In this document: one piece after another, positions 18,526-27,015 of the stretch
How positions within the stretch are numbered: position 1 is the stretch's first letter
How the letters are laid out: each line of letters opens with the position of its first letter
Assembly (NCBI RefSeq): GCF_009908285.1
Contig: NZ_JAAARM010000018.1
Coordinates: 88,060 to 152,059, forward strand
Direction: 5' to 3'
DNA from: Pseudomonas sp. Fl4BN1
Lineage (GTDB): Bacteria; Pseudomonadota; Gammaproteobacteria; Pseudomonadales; Pseudomonadaceae
Length of the DNA stretch: 64,000 bases
Program-made: the position numbers and the translations under genes
The notes under the pieces: model-generated
What the model was told of the DNA's origin: nothing
Databases searched by the model: none
What the model saw: the letters and a program-made list of their open reading frames with translations, nothing else

Positions 18526-18553
18526 GTTGTCACAGAGCAAATTTCAGACAATA

Positions 18554-18590
18554 AAAAACGCCCAGCTCCGCGAGGAGGCTGGGCGTTTTT
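18554..18590. terminator. Terminator of rplM-rpsI (bidirectional)
   Basis: AAAAACGCCCAGC and GCTGGGCGTTTTT form a long perfect stem separated by an 11-nt loop, with A/T runs on both sides. It sits directly after rpsI and upstream of the pet promoter region. Confidence 0.93.
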
Positions 18591-18606
18591 GGAACGCAGC
18601 TGCGAA

Positions 18607-18999
18607 TTAACGCTTGGAGTATTGCGGACGCTTACGCGCTTTACGCAGACCCACTTTCTTACGTTCAACTTCACGGGCATCGCGAGTAACGAAGCCAGCT
18701 TTGCGCAGCGCGCCGCGCAGGGTGTCATCGTAGTCCATCAAAGCACGAGTGATGCCGTGGCGGATTGCGCCAGCTTGACCACTTACGCCGCCGCCAATAA
18801 CGGTAACGTAGATATCGAACTTCTCAACAGTCTCGGTCAGCTCCAGCGGTTGACGAACTACCATGCGGGCAGTTTCGCGACCGAAGAAGTTCTCCAGAGT
18901 GCGGTTGTTGATGGAGATATTGCCAGTACCCGGACGCAGGAAAACGCGTGCGGTTGCAGTCTTGCGACGGCCAGTGCCGTAATTTTGAGTCGCCGACAT
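18607..18999 (-). CDS. rpsI: Ribosomal protein S9
   Basis: 130 residues, the family length. It starts SATQNYGTGRRKTATARVF and ends in the highly basic RKARKRPQYSKR tail, whose terminal arginine contacts P-site tRNA. It lies 14 bp downstream of rplM and is co-transcribed, as in most bacteria. Confidence 0.99.
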   Translation of the reverse strand: MSATQNYGTGRRKTATARVFLRPGTGNISINNRTLENFFGRETARMVVRQPLELTETVEKFDIYVTVIGGGVSGQAGAIRHGITRALMDYDDTLRGALRKAGFVTRDAREVERKKVGLRKARKRPQYSKR

Positions 19000-19013
19000 A
19001 ATGAACTATTCCG

Positions 19014-19442
19014 TTAAATCTTCAGTTCTTGGGGCTGCTGAGCAGTATGAGGGTGAGCAGCGCCCGCATAGACTTTCAGCTTACGGTACATGTCGCGACC
19101 CAGCGGGTTTTTAGGCAGCATGCCTTTTACCGCGGTCTCGATCACGCGCTCAGGGGCCTTGGCGATCAGCTTTTCGAAGTTGATCGACTTGATGCCGCCC
19201 GGGAAACCGGAGTGGGAGTAGTACATTTTGTCAGTGGTTTTAGCGCCAGTAACACGTACCTGCTCGGCATTGATCACGACGATGTAGTCGCCGGTATCAA
19301 CGTGAGGAGTGTACTCAGGCTTGTGCTTGCCACGCAGACGGCTCGCGATTTCGGTGGCCAGACGACCCAGGGTCTGACCAGCAGCGTCGACGACAAACCA
19401 GTCGCGCTTTACTGTTTCCGGTTTAGCAGTAAAAGTTTTCAT
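19014..19442 (-). CDS. rplM: Ribosomal protein L13
   Basis: 142 residues, starting MKTFTAKPETVKRDWFVVDA, with the family motifs LATEIASRLRGKHKPEYTPH and GMLPKNPLGR. It is an early-assembling 50S protein and the first gene of the rplM-rpsI operon. A strong promoter and a leader hairpin precede it. Confidence 0.99.
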   Translation of the reverse strand: MKTFTAKPETVKRDWFVVDAAGQTLGRLATEIASRLRGKHKPEYTPHVDTGDYIVVINAEQVRVTGAKTTDKMYYSHSGFPGGIKSINFEKLIAKAPERVIETAVKGMLPKNPLGRDMYRKLKVYAGAAHPHTAQQPQELKI

Positions 19443-19459
19443 TCTTTATAGCCTCAGGG

Positions 19460-19481
19460 GCCGTCCAGCAAAATAGACGGC
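19460..19481 (-). promoter_or_regulatory. Leader hairpin of rplM mRNA (possible L13 autoregulatory site)
   Basis: In the roughly 35-nt leader between the predicted start point and the rplM ATG, GCCGTC and GACGGC pair with a 10-nt loop. L13 represses its own mRNA in E. coli through the leader. A hairpin in the same place makes that plausible here, but the element is not proven homologous. Confidence 0.4.
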
Positions 19482-19483
19482 GG

Positions 19484-19512
19484 ATCTTACTGAATAGTGC
19501 GTACTTTGACAA
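19484..19512 (-). promoter_or_regulatory. Promoter of rplM-rpsI
   Basis: Minus-strand -35 TTGTCA (19507-19512), a 17-bp spacer and -10 TAAGAT (19484-19489), about 42 bp before the rplM start codon. Near-consensus sigma-70. Confidence 0.75.
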
Positions 19513-19689
19513 GGTCAAAGGCAGCCGAACACAGACGCTTTCGGGGGCTCGGGTCAGCGCGTCTGATATACGGCAAGATTCTTCGGCAGGCGGCGCATCA
19601 CTTCCACTGCAGAAAGAGCTGCCGAATTATGCAGATTGCGAAAAAAATTTCAACCTGCTTTTATGATTGTTTTGCCAAGGGAGCACCCG

Positions 19690-20730
19690 ATGGACTATCG
19701 CCAGCTGGGCCGAACCGATCTGAATGTGAGTGCGATTTGCCTGGGCACCATGACTTGGGGCGAGCAAAACACCGAGGCTGAAGCCTTCGCCCAGATCGAA
19801 CGCGCCAAGGACGCCGGAATCAATTTCATTGATACCGCCGAAATGTACCCGGTCCCACCCAAGGCCGAGACCTACGCGACTACCGAGCGCTATATCGGCA
19901 ACTGGTTCAAGCAGCGTGGTGATCGCGCCGACTGGATCCTCGCCAGCAAGATTGCCGGCCCCGGCAACACCATCGACTACATTCGTGACAAGCAGCTCAA
20001 GCACAACCGCAAGCACATTGTCGAAGCCGTGGATGCCAGCCTCAAACGCCTGCAGACCGACTGGATTGACCTCTATCAACTGCATTGGCCCGAACGCAGT
20101 ACCAATTACTTCGGCCAACTGGGCTACCAGCACCAGGCCAACGAAGACTTCACCCCACTGGAAGAAACCCTTGAAGCCCTGGATGAACAGGTCAAGGCTG
20201 GCAAGATCCGCCATATCGGCCTGTCCAATGAAACCCCTTGGGGCACCATGAGATTCCTCGCCCTGGCCGAGAGCCGTGGCTGGCCACGGGCCGTTTCGAT
20301 CCAGAACCCCTATAACCTGCTCAACCGCAGCTTTGAAGTGGGCCTCGCGGAAATCGCCATTCGCGAACAATGCGGCTTACTGGCCTACTCGCCCCTGGCG
20401 TTCGGTTATCTGTCCGGCAAATACGAAGGCGGCGCTCGCCCGGCCAAAGCGCGCTTGAGTCTCTATAGCCGCTTTAGTCGCTACTTCAACCCTCAGTCGG
20501 AAGCAGCCTGCAGCCGCTACGTGGCCCTGGCCCGCGAGCATGGGCTGGATCCGGCACAAATGGCCTTGGCCTTCGTCACCCAGCAGGCATTCGTGACCAG
20601 CAACATCATCGGTGCCACCACCCTGGAACAACTGGATAGCAACATCGCCAGTGCCGAGTTGAAGCTGTCGGAAGAGGTGCTCGCCGGCATCGAGGCGATC
20701 CACAAGGACCACCCCAACCCAGCCCCATAA
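19690..20730 (+). CDS. tas: Tas-like NADP(H)-dependent aldo/keto reductase
   Basis: A 346-residue (beta/alpha)8 reductase. The start MDYRQLGRTDLNVSAICLGTM at 19690 follows AAGGGAG. The catalytic-tetrad context is FIDTAEMY (Asp and Tyr, near residue 55) and LYQLHWPER. The long insert and the ends resemble E. coli Tas (YPVPP, NPYNLLNRSFEVGLAEI). The natural substrate is not known. It faces away from rplM and ends in a hairpin terminator. The same gene follows rplM in P. aeruginosa as I recall it. Confidence 0.88.
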   Translation: MDYRQLGRTDLNVSAICLGTMTWGEQNTEAEAFAQIERAKDAGINFIDTAEMYPVPPKAETYATTERYIGNWFKQRGDRADWILASKIAGPGNTIDYIRDKQLKHNRKHIVEAVDASLKRLQTDWIDLYQLHWPERSTNYFGQLGYQHQANEDFTPLEETLEALDEQVKAGKIRHIGLSNETPWGTMRFLALAESRGWPRAVSIQNPYNLLNRSFEVGLAEIAIREQCGLLAYSPLAFGYLSGKYEGGARPAKARLSLYSRFSRYFNPQSEAACSRYVALAREHGLDPAQMALAFVTQQAFVTSNIIGATTLEQLDSNIASAELKLSEEVLAGIEAIHKDHPNPAP

Positions 20731-20760
20731 GGCCGCCACACGCCGGCTTATCAGTAAATG

Positions 20761-20791
20761 AGGCAGCTCGGACTCCGCGCTGCCTTGTTTC
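20761..20791 (+). terminator. Terminator after the aldo/keto reductase gene
   Basis: AGGCAGC (20761-20767) pairs with GCTGCCT (20779-20785) around an 11-nt loop and is followed by TGTTT, a short T-rich tail. Confidence 0.6.
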
Positions 20792-20821
20792 ACCTGCTAG
20801 CCGAGTGCTACCCGGCCACTT

Positions 20822-21958
20822 CTACAACGAGCGGGCGATGATTTCCTTCATGATCTCGTTGGTCCCGGCGTAGATGCGTTGCACCCTGGCATCCGCCCAG
20901 GCCCGGGCCACCGGGTACTCCAACATGTAGCCGTAGCCGCCGTGCAATTGCACGCATTCGTCCAGCACCTTGCACTGCAGGTCAGTGCCCCAATACTTGG
21001 CCATCGCCGCCGTCGGCACATCGAGCTTGCCTTGCAGGTGCAGCTCCAGGCAGCGATCGACAAAGACCCGGCCGATCTGAATTTCCGTGGCCATTTCTGC
21101 CAGTTTGAAACGCGTGTTCTGGAAATCAGCAATGGCCTTGCCGAATGCCTTGCGCTCACGGGTGTATTGCAACGTCCACTGCAGAGCCGCCTCGGCACTG
21201 GCCAGGCCACCAATTGCGACGGTCAGGCGTTCCTGTGGCAGCTCCTGCATCAGATAGGCAAACCCCATCCCGGCCTGCCCCAGGAGGTTCTCCTTGGGCA
21301 CTCGCACATCCTGGAAGAACAACTCAGAGGTGTCCTGAGCCTTCATCCCGATCTTCTCCAGACGCTTGCCTCTAGAGAAGCCGGGGGTATTGGCCTCCAC
21401 CAGGAGCAGGCTGGTGCCCTTGGCCCCCGCCTTGGGATCGGTCTTGACCACCACAATCACCAGCTCCGCCAGAAAGCCATTGGTGATAAAGGTCTTGGAG
21501 CCATTGATCACGTACTCATCACCGTCGAGCACCGCGGTGGTTTTCACCCCTTGCAGGTCGGAACCTGCCCCCGGCTCAGTCATGGCGATGGCGGTAACCA
21601 TTTCACCCGATACCAGCTTGGGCAGGTACTTGTGCTTCAGCGCCTCACTGCCGTAATGCAGGATATAGGGCGCGACAATGTCCGAATGCAGGGAAAAACC
21701 GATGCCGGTCAGCCCCAACCGGCCGACTTCTTCGATCACCACTGCGCTATAGAGAAAGTCCGCGCCCAGGCCGCCGTACTCTTCCGGAATATGCGAGCAC
21801 AGCATTCCTGCCTCGCCGGCCTTGCTCCACAGTTGACGGTCGATATAACCCTGCTTCTCCCACTCCCCATGGAAGGGCACCGCCTCTTTCTCAAGGAAAG
21901 TACGCACGCTGTCACGGAAAAGCTCGTGCTCGGAACTGAACAAGGTTCTGGGAATCAT
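20822..21958 (-). CDS. Acyl-CoA dehydrogenase
   Basis: A 378-residue FAD flavoenzyme of the acyl-CoA dehydrogenase superfamily. FAD-contact signatures are AMTEPGAGSDLQGVKTTA (about 125-142) and FITNG. The last helix has YAGTNEIMKEIIARSL. The C-terminal position that is glutamate in MCAD (YEGT) is alanine, so the catalytic base is probably E243 in QELPQERLTVAIGG, as in isovaleryl-/long-chain-type enzymes. The substrate is unknown. It diverges from a GlxA-type regulator, which may control it. Confidence 0.9.
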   Translation of the reverse strand: MIPRTLFSSEHELFRDSVRTFLEKEAVPFHGEWEKQGYIDRQLWSKAGEAGMLCSHIPEEYGGLGADFLYSAVVIEEVGRLGLTGIGFSLHSDIVAPYILHYGSEALKHKYLPKLVSGEMVTAIAMTEPGAGSDLQGVKTTAVLDGDEYVINGSKTFITNGFLAELVIVVVKTDPKAGAKGTSLLLVEANTPGFSRGKRLEKIGMKAQDTSELFFQDVRVPKENLLGQAGMGFAYLMQELPQERLTVAIGGLASAEAALQWTLQYTRERKAFGKAIADFQNTRFKLAEMATEIQIGRVFVDRCLELHLQGKLDVPTAAMAKYWGTDLQCKVLDECVQLHGGYGYMLEYPVARAWADARVQRIYAGTNEIMKEIIARSL

Positions 21959-22100
21959 GCAGCCACCTGTGGTTGTTGATCGAGATTAGCTGCCAGAGCC
22001 TAAGCCCAGGTGCCTGCACGGGACACTGGACACATCCGACAAAAAATAAGACGATCCAGCCGTCTGGTGACCACTTTCCCCTATAAGAACAATTGAATTT

Positions 22101-23099
22101 ATGTCTAACCAAACCTCTACGCCCTTGCGGCGCGTCAGCATCCTGGCTATCGACCGGGTTTTCGCTTCTACCCTCATGCAGGCCAAGGATTTTTTCCATC
22201 TGGCCAGCCTGCGCTACGGCAAACAACTGGGCCAAGGCCTGACTCCGGCATTTGAAACCCGCCTGGTCAGCCCCGACGGTCAGCCGGTCTGCAGTTTCAG
22301 CAACGTGATCATGCCGGTGGATGGCCCGCTGGAAGACGCCGATGTGATCATCCTCCCGGCGTTCTGGGATGACTTCGACACCCTATGCCAGCGCTACCCA
22401 CAGATATTGCCCTGGCTGCGAGCCCAGCACGCTCGTGGCGCGGTACTCTGCGGCGAAGCCACCGGGGTGTTCTGGCTGGCTGAAGCCGGATTGCTCGATG
22501 GCAAGGAAGCCACCACCTACTGGCGCTTCTTCAGCGCCTTCAGCGAGCGCTTCCCCAAGGTCCAGCTCAATCAGGACAAGCACCTGACCGACGCCGACAA
22601 CCTGTATTGCGCCGGCGGCACCACCTCGGCCTGCGACCTGTACATCTACCTGATCGAACGCTTCTGCGGGGCCAACGTGGCCCAGGCAGTAGCGCGGGAC
22701 ATCCTCTACGAAGTGCAACGCAGCTACGCCCCCGGACGCATTGGCTTCGGTGGCCAGAAGCTGCATCAGGACGTGATCATCCTGCAGATCCAGCATTGGC
22801 TCGAAGAGCACTTCGCCGACAAGTTCCGCTTCGAGGACGTGGCCCGCGAACACGGTATGAGCATCCGCAACTTCATGCGCCGCTTCCAGACGGCCACCGG
22901 TGACAAGCCCCTGCATTACTTGCAGCGCCTGCGCATCGAAACCGCCAAGGGCCTGCTCTCCGGGACACGCAAGAGCATCAAGACCATCAGCTACGAAGTC
23001 GGCTATGACGACGCCAGTTTCTTCGCCCGCCTGTTCCGCCAGCACACCGAGCTCTCACCCAACCAGTACCGCCAGCAGTTCCAGCAACAGGCGGCATAA
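22101..23099 (+). CDS. GlxA-family transcriptional regulator (DJ-1/PfpI-like domain plus AraC HTH)
   Basis: 332 residues. The N-terminal class I amidotransferase-like domain (about 10-190) has the nucleophile-elbow-like GAVLCGEATGVFWLAEAG and GGTTSACDLYIYLIERF. The C-terminal AraC HTH (about 235-325) contains EDVAREHGMSIRNFMRRF and IKTISYEVGYDDASFFARLF. The usual elbow Cys is followed by G-E, so enzymatic activity is doubtful. The effector is unknown. It is divergent from the acyl-CoA dehydrogenase, a likely target. A good hairpin terminator follows. Confidence 0.9.
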   Translation: MSNQTSTPLRRVSILAIDRVFASTLMQAKDFFHLASLRYGKQLGQGLTPAFETRLVSPDGQPVCSFSNVIMPVDGPLEDADVIILPAFWDDFDTLCQRYPQILPWLRAQHARGAVLCGEATGVFWLAEAGLLDGKEATTYWRFFSAFSERFPKVQLNQDKHLTDADNLYCAGGTTSACDLYIYLIERFCGANVAQAVARDILYEVQRSYAPGRIGFGGQKLHQDVIILQIQHWLEEHFADKFRFEDVAREHGMSIRNFMRRFQTATGDKPLHYLQRLRIETAKGLLSGTRKSIKTISYEVGYDDASFFARLFRQHTELSPNQYRQQFQQQAA

Positions 23100-23132
23100 A
23101 AAAAGGGCCTGCGATGCAGGCCCTTTTTCATT
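23100..23132. terminator. Terminator between the GlxA-type regulator and zapE
   Basis: AAAAAGGGCCTGC / GCAGGCCCTTTTT form a strong stem with a tiny GAT loop and A/T runs on both sides, so it serves both convergent genes. Confidence 0.9.
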
Positions 23133-23141
23133 GGCTTGTGG

Positions 23142-24236
23142 TTACGGCCTGTGCGCCCGCGAGAGAAACTCGTGGGACTGCATCTCCAGCAGCCGGCTGA
23201 GGGTCCGCTGGAACTCGAACGTCAGCCGCCCCCCGGTGTAGAGATCCTTGAGCTCAACTTCGGCGGAGATGATCAACTTGACGTTACGGTCATAGAACTC
23301 GTCGACCATATTGATGAAGCGCCGAGCAATATCGTCGGTGGTGACGCTCATCTGCTCCACGCCGCTGAGCAGTACCGCGTGGAAGATCTTGCCCAGTTCG
23401 ATGTAGTCGTTCTGGCTGCGAGGACCGTCGCACAAGTCACGAAAATCAAACCAGGCCACGTCATCGCAGGTACGCACTGCGCGGATCTCACGGTTCTCGA
23501 TCATCAGCACATCGTTTTCCACTGCCTGAGTACACTCAGGCGTCAGCGCCCGAAAACTCTTGCGCAGGTTTTCCTGGGACGCCTCGTTCAACGGAAAGTG
23601 GAACAGTTCCGCCTGTTCCAGATGACGCAGGCGATAATCCACACCGCTGTCGACGTTGACGATTTCAGTGTTCTGCTTGATCAGGGCAATCGCTGGCAAG
23701 AAGCGGGCACGTTGCAGGCCGTCCTTGTAAAGGCCGTCCGGGACGATGTTGGAGGTAGCCACCAGGGTCACGCCATTCTTGAACAGCTCCTCCATCAAGG
23801 TGCCGAGAATCATCGCGTCGGTGATATCGGACACAAAGAATTCGTCGAAGCAGATCACTCGCGCCTCTTGGGAGAAACGCTTGGCGATGATGACCAGCGG
23901 ATTCTTCTCGCCGCCCAGGGTCTTCATTTCTTCGTGTACGCGCTTCATGAAACGGTGAAAGTGCGTACGAACCTTTTCCTTGAACGGCAGGGCTTCGAAG
24001 AAGGTGTCCACCAGGTAGGTCTTACCCCGCCCTACGCCACCCCAGAAGTACAGGCCCTTGACCGGCGCCTGATCCTTCTTGCCAAACAGTTTGCCGAGCA
24101 GCCCCGGCTTGTGTTGGTCTGCGGCGACCAGGTCGTCGTACAGGCGCTGCAGATGACGCACAGCAGTTTCCTGTGCCGCGTCATGGAAGAAGTCCGGGCG
24201 TTTCAGATCAGCTTGGTATCGTTCTAGGGGCGTCAT
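23142..24236 (-). CDS. zapE: ZapE, AFG1-family cell-division ATPase
   Basis: A 364-residue AAA+-like ATPase. Walker A is GGVGRGKT (66-73) and Walker B is VICFDEF with D131-E132. FFVSDITDAMILGTLMEELF and the sensor region LVATSNIVPDGLY follow. ZapE acts on the FtsZ ring under stress in E. coli, and its eukaryotic relative AFG1/LACE1 works in mitochondria. Proximity to zapG and rplM is the common gammaproteobacterial arrangement. Confidence 0.95.
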   Translation of the reverse strand: MTPLERYQADLKRPDFFHDAAQETAVRHLQRLYDDLVAADQHKPGLLGKLFGKKDQAPVKGLYFWGGVGRGKTYLVDTFFEALPFKEKVRTHFHRFMKRVHEEMKTLGGEKNPLVIIAKRFSQEARVICFDEFFVSDITDAMILGTLMEELFKNGVTLVATSNIVPDGLYKDGLQRARFLPAIALIKQNTEIVNVDSGVDYRLRHLEQAELFHFPLNEASQENLRKSFRALTPECTQAVENDVLMIENREIRAVRTCDDVAWFDFRDLCDGPRSQNDYIELGKIFHAVLLSGVEQMSVTTDDIARRFINMVDEFYDRNVKLIISAEVELKDLYTGGRLTFEFQRTLSRLLEMQSHEFLSRAHRP

Positions 24237-24255
24237 AATTCGTTAGCAAGGCAAC

Positions 24256-24284
24256 AAAAACGGGCCGCCACTTTAGCGACGGCC
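24256..24284 (-). terminator. Terminator between trpS and zapE
   Basis: On the minus strand GGCCGTCGC and GTGGCGGCC can pair (with two G-U wobbles) around a TAAA loop, followed by CG and TTTTT. It may partly uncouple zapE from trpS. Confidence 0.6.
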
Positions 24285-24324
24285 TCAGGGAATGGCAATC
24301 AGCCCTTGGTCGGGAAGATTCCGC

Positions 24325-25680
24325 TTAGTCCTGCGCCGGGGTCAGTGCAATCCGCAGTGCAGCTATGGCCGCGTCACGTGCTGCTGCATCGGCAAAGTCC
24401 GGGCTGTCAGCCACACAGGCATCGTCCAGCCAGATGCTGAAGCGATTGGCTTCGCTGCGCAGATCCAGGTCATGCCCCGACTGCAGTTGCTTGGTCACCG
24501 CACCAGCGGCCTTGCCGTCAGCGAAGTTGCGCGACAGCAACAACTGCTCGCCATCCGCAGAAAGCAAGCGGAAACGGAAACTGCCATCGTCTTCACGGAA
24601 GCTGATGAAGCGCGCGGCCTTGACCGCCTTTTTCTTGGTGCTGGCCGCCACCTGCACCTGGGTGGCGAAAGAACGCAGGCCCACAGCTTCACGCAGCTCA
24701 GCGAGGAACGGTGTCGCTACGGTACGAGCCTTGGCAGCACCGGTGCGCAGGATGTCCTCGAGGTCCGATGGACGCGCGATCAACTGATGGTAACGCTCGC
24801 GAGCTTCGCCCAACTCGCCGTCCAGCAACTGGAACAGGCGGCTCTTGGCTTCGCCCCAACCCAAGCCTTGCAGCAACTCGCTGCGGAATTCGTTGGCTTG
24901 TGCAGGAGTGGCGAACGCCTGGAACAGGGTGAACAGATGAGAGTTATCCGGATCCTTGGCCTCACCCGGCGCCTTGGAGTCGGTGACGATCCGCGAGATC
25001 GCGTCCTTCATGTCCTTGGCGCTGGTGAACAACGGAATGGTGTTGTCGTAGCTCTTGGACATCTTGCGACCGTCCAGGCCAGGCAAAGTGGCAACGCTTT
25101 CCTCGATCAGCGCCTCAGGCATGGCAAAGAACTCCTTGCCCTGGCCGAACAGGTGGTTGAAGCGCTGGCCGATATCCCGGGCCATTTCCACGTGCTGGAT
25201 CTGGTCACGCCCCACCGGCACCTTGTTCGCGTTGAACATCAGAATGTCCGCAGCCATCAGCACCGGATAGCTGTACAAGCCCATGGTGATGCCCGCGTCC
25301 GGGTCTTCACCGGTCTCGACGTTCTTGTCTACCGAGGCCTTGTAGGCATGGGCGCGGTTGAGCAGGCCTTTGGCAGCTACGCAGGTCAGCAGCCAGGTCA
25401 ACTCCGGAATCTCCGGAATGTCCGACTGGCGATAGAAAGTCACGCGCTCCACATCCAGGCCACCGGCCAGCCAGGTCGCGGCGATTTCCAGGCGCGAACG
25501 CTGAATGCGCTGCGGGTCATCACACTTGATCAGTGCGTGGTAGTCGGCCAGGAAGTAGAAGGAGTCGGCATTGCTGTCGCGGCTGGCGACGATCGCCGGG
25601 CGGATGGCACCGGCATAGTTGCCCAGGTGCGGCGTGCCGGTGGTGGTGATGCCGGTGAGGATACGCGTACGAGTAGTCAT
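24325..25680 (-). CDS. trpS: Tryptophanyl-tRNA synthetase with a C-terminal YegP-like extension
   Basis: 451 residues. The class I catalytic domain holds the HIGH-like HLGN (18-21) and KMSKS (206-210). The catalytic plus anticodon region ends near residue 345. The remaining roughly 100 residues form an extra domain with two similar halves (SFRFRLLSADGEQLLLSRNF at 367-386 and NRFSIWLDDACVADSPDF at 412-429). These recall the tandem DUF1508/YegP repeat. Bacterial TrpRS is usually about 330-350 residues. It lies 24 bp downstream of the hydrolase gene. Confidence 0.96.
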   Translation of the reverse strand: MTTRTRILTGITTTGTPHLGNYAGAIRPAIVASRDSNADSFYFLADYHALIKCDDPQRIQRSRLEIAATWLAGGLDVERVTFYRQSDIPEIPELTWLLTCVAAKGLLNRAHAYKASVDKNVETGEDPDAGITMGLYSYPVLMAADILMFNANKVPVGRDQIQHVEMARDIGQRFNHLFGQGKEFFAMPEALIEESVATLPGLDGRKMSKSYDNTIPLFTSAKDMKDAISRIVTDSKAPGEAKDPDNSHLFTLFQAFATPAQANEFRSELLQGLGWGEAKSRLFQLLDGELGEARERYHQLIARPSDLEDILRTGAAKARTVATPFLAELREAVGLRSFATQVQVAASTKKKAVKAARFISFREDDGSFRFRLLSADGEQLLLSRNFADGKAAGAVTKQLQSGHDLDLRSEANRFSIWLDDACVADSPDFADAAARDAAIAALRIALTPAQD

Positions 25681-25704
25681 GGGTAATCGCTTATCAGACT
25701 GCTA

Positions 25705-26334
25705 TCAATTCGAAAGTCGCGGCAGCACCAGATCTTTCAGGTCGGTGAGCTTGCCATGAAAAAAGTGCCCGCATTCTGCCACTTTCAGCAGCTCATGGGG
25801 GCGAACAAGCGCGTCGGACCACTCATAGACCACCTGCGGCTCGATGACTTCATCGGTTTCCGGCTGGATCAGGGTCAACGGGCAGTTCTCCGGCAGCAGG
25901 TCAGTGTCACGCAAACGGGTTACCGCTGGCGCCACCATGAACAGGTGCTTGAGCTGTACGCCCTGAACTTCCAGGCGCCCGCCGAGACTGGCGGCGACAA
26001 AACCGCCGAAGGAAAACCCCAGCAAGGTCAAGGGCAACGCTGAGTGCTTGGCCAGCAGCCACTGGGCGGCCGCCTGGGCATCGTCGACTTCACCGCTGCT
26101 CATATCGTGGCTGCCCTCGCTGGCGCCAACGCCGCGATAGTTGAAGCGCAAGGTGATCAGGCCAGCATCCCGAGCAGTGCGCTGCAAGGTAGACACCACT
26201 TTATTGAGCATGGTGCCGCCCTGCACCGGATTGGGGTGACAGATCAGCGCCACGCCACGTGCATCGGGCACCTGCAGATACAGGGCTTCCAGTTGGCCCA
26301 CCGGGCCGGCAATCACTACAGGGGTTTCACGCAT
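25705..26334 (-). CDS. Alpha/beta hydrolase (dienelactone-hydrolase-like)
   Basis: 209 residues from the ATG at 26334 (MRETPVVIAGPVGQLEALY); upstream in-frame codons lack family similarity. The beta-strand/oxyanion part reads VALICHPNPVQGGTMLNKVV, and the nucleophile elbow is LLGFSFGGFVAASLG with Ser in GFSFGG. The Asp/His partners are probably in IQPETDEVIE and AECGHFFHGKL. This matches the conserved KTR-like hydrolases (CPVQ/HPNPxxGG) found next to trpS in Pseudomonas. The substrate is unknown. Confidence 0.88.
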   Translation of the reverse strand: MRETPVVIAGPVGQLEALYLQVPDARGVALICHPNPVQGGTMLNKVVSTLQRTARDAGLITLRFNYRGVGASEGSHDMSSGEVDDAQAAAQWLLAKHSALPLTLLGFSFGGFVAASLGGRLEVQGVQLKHLFMVAPAVTRLRDTDLLPENCPLTLIQPETDEVIEPQVVYEWSDALVRPHELLKVAECGHFFHGKLTDLKDLVLPRLSN

Positions 26335-26477
26335 TAGCAAGGAAGGAACTCCGTGACCTCGAAGGGGGTCGACTCGTCTAGCAAAGGTCTGTGCCAATCT
26401 ATTGCGAGTGAATCGCGGTATACAGCGCAGGTTCGAGCCGTTAACGTAAAGCAAAGCCGTTTATAGAGGAAGGACTC

Positions 26478-26912
26478 GTGGAACACTCGCTCTTAGTTTG
26501 GTTGTTGCCGACTCTTGCCCTGGTCGCGGGTGTCGCTATTGGATTCCTGGTCGCTCGCCTGCTGCCCAATGCCGCGCCTAACCGCACGCAGCGTCAGCTG
26601 GATGATATTCAGGAACGTTTCGACAATTATCAGAATGAAGTGGTGACTCACTTCAACAGCACCGCAACCCTGGTCAAGAAGCTTACCCAGAGCTATCAGG
26701 AAGTGCAGGATCATCTCGCCGAGGGCGCCAACCGCCTGGCCCTGGACGAACTGACCCGCCAGCGTCTGCTGGCCGCCCTGCACTCGGAGTCGGTACAGGC
26801 TCCACGCGAGCGCCTGACACCACCACGGGATCAGGAACCGCCACGGGACTACGCGCCGAAGACGCCGAACGCCCCCGGCATGCTTGACGAACAATATGGC
26901 CTGAAAAAGTAA
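26478..26912 (+). CDS. zapG: ZapG (YhcB, DUF1043), membrane-anchored cell-envelope/division protein
   Basis: 144 residues from a GTG start preceded by GAGGAAGGA. One N-terminal membrane helix (LLVWLLPTLALVAGVAIGFLVARLL) is followed by a coiled coil (RTQRQLDDIQERFDNYQNEVVTHFNSTATLVKKLTQ, with Q/E/L periodicity) and a proline-rich tail. YhcB affects cell-wall synthesis and division in E. coli. It diverges from the hydrolase-trpS unit. Confidence 0.93.
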   Translation: MEHSLLVWLLPTLALVAGVAIGFLVARLLPNAAPNRTQRQLDDIQERFDNYQNEVVTHFNSTATLVKKLTQSYQEVQDHLAEGANRLALDELTRQRLLAALHSESVQAPRERLTPPRDQEPPRDYAPKTPNAPGMLDEQYGLKK

Positions 26913-26925
26913 TTAGCCTCAGCCA

Positions 26926-26965
26926 TTAAAAAGCCCGCCCGATCTGCATCGGGCGGGCTTTTTTG
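26926..26965. terminator. Bidirectional terminator between zapG and the OmpA-like lipoprotein
   Basis: AAAAAGCCCGCCCGAT and ATCGGGCGGGCTTTTTT make a 14-bp or longer stem around a CTGC loop, with A and T runs on either side. Confidence 0.95.
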
Positions 26966-27015
26966 TGCCTGAGGTCGAGCCAGACTGATCAGGGATACTG
27001 CGGGTACCGCTGACC

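Noticed and set aside
24292..25686. A 464-codon open frame antisense to trpS
   Set aside because: Complementary to a clear tRNA synthetase; no domain recognised.
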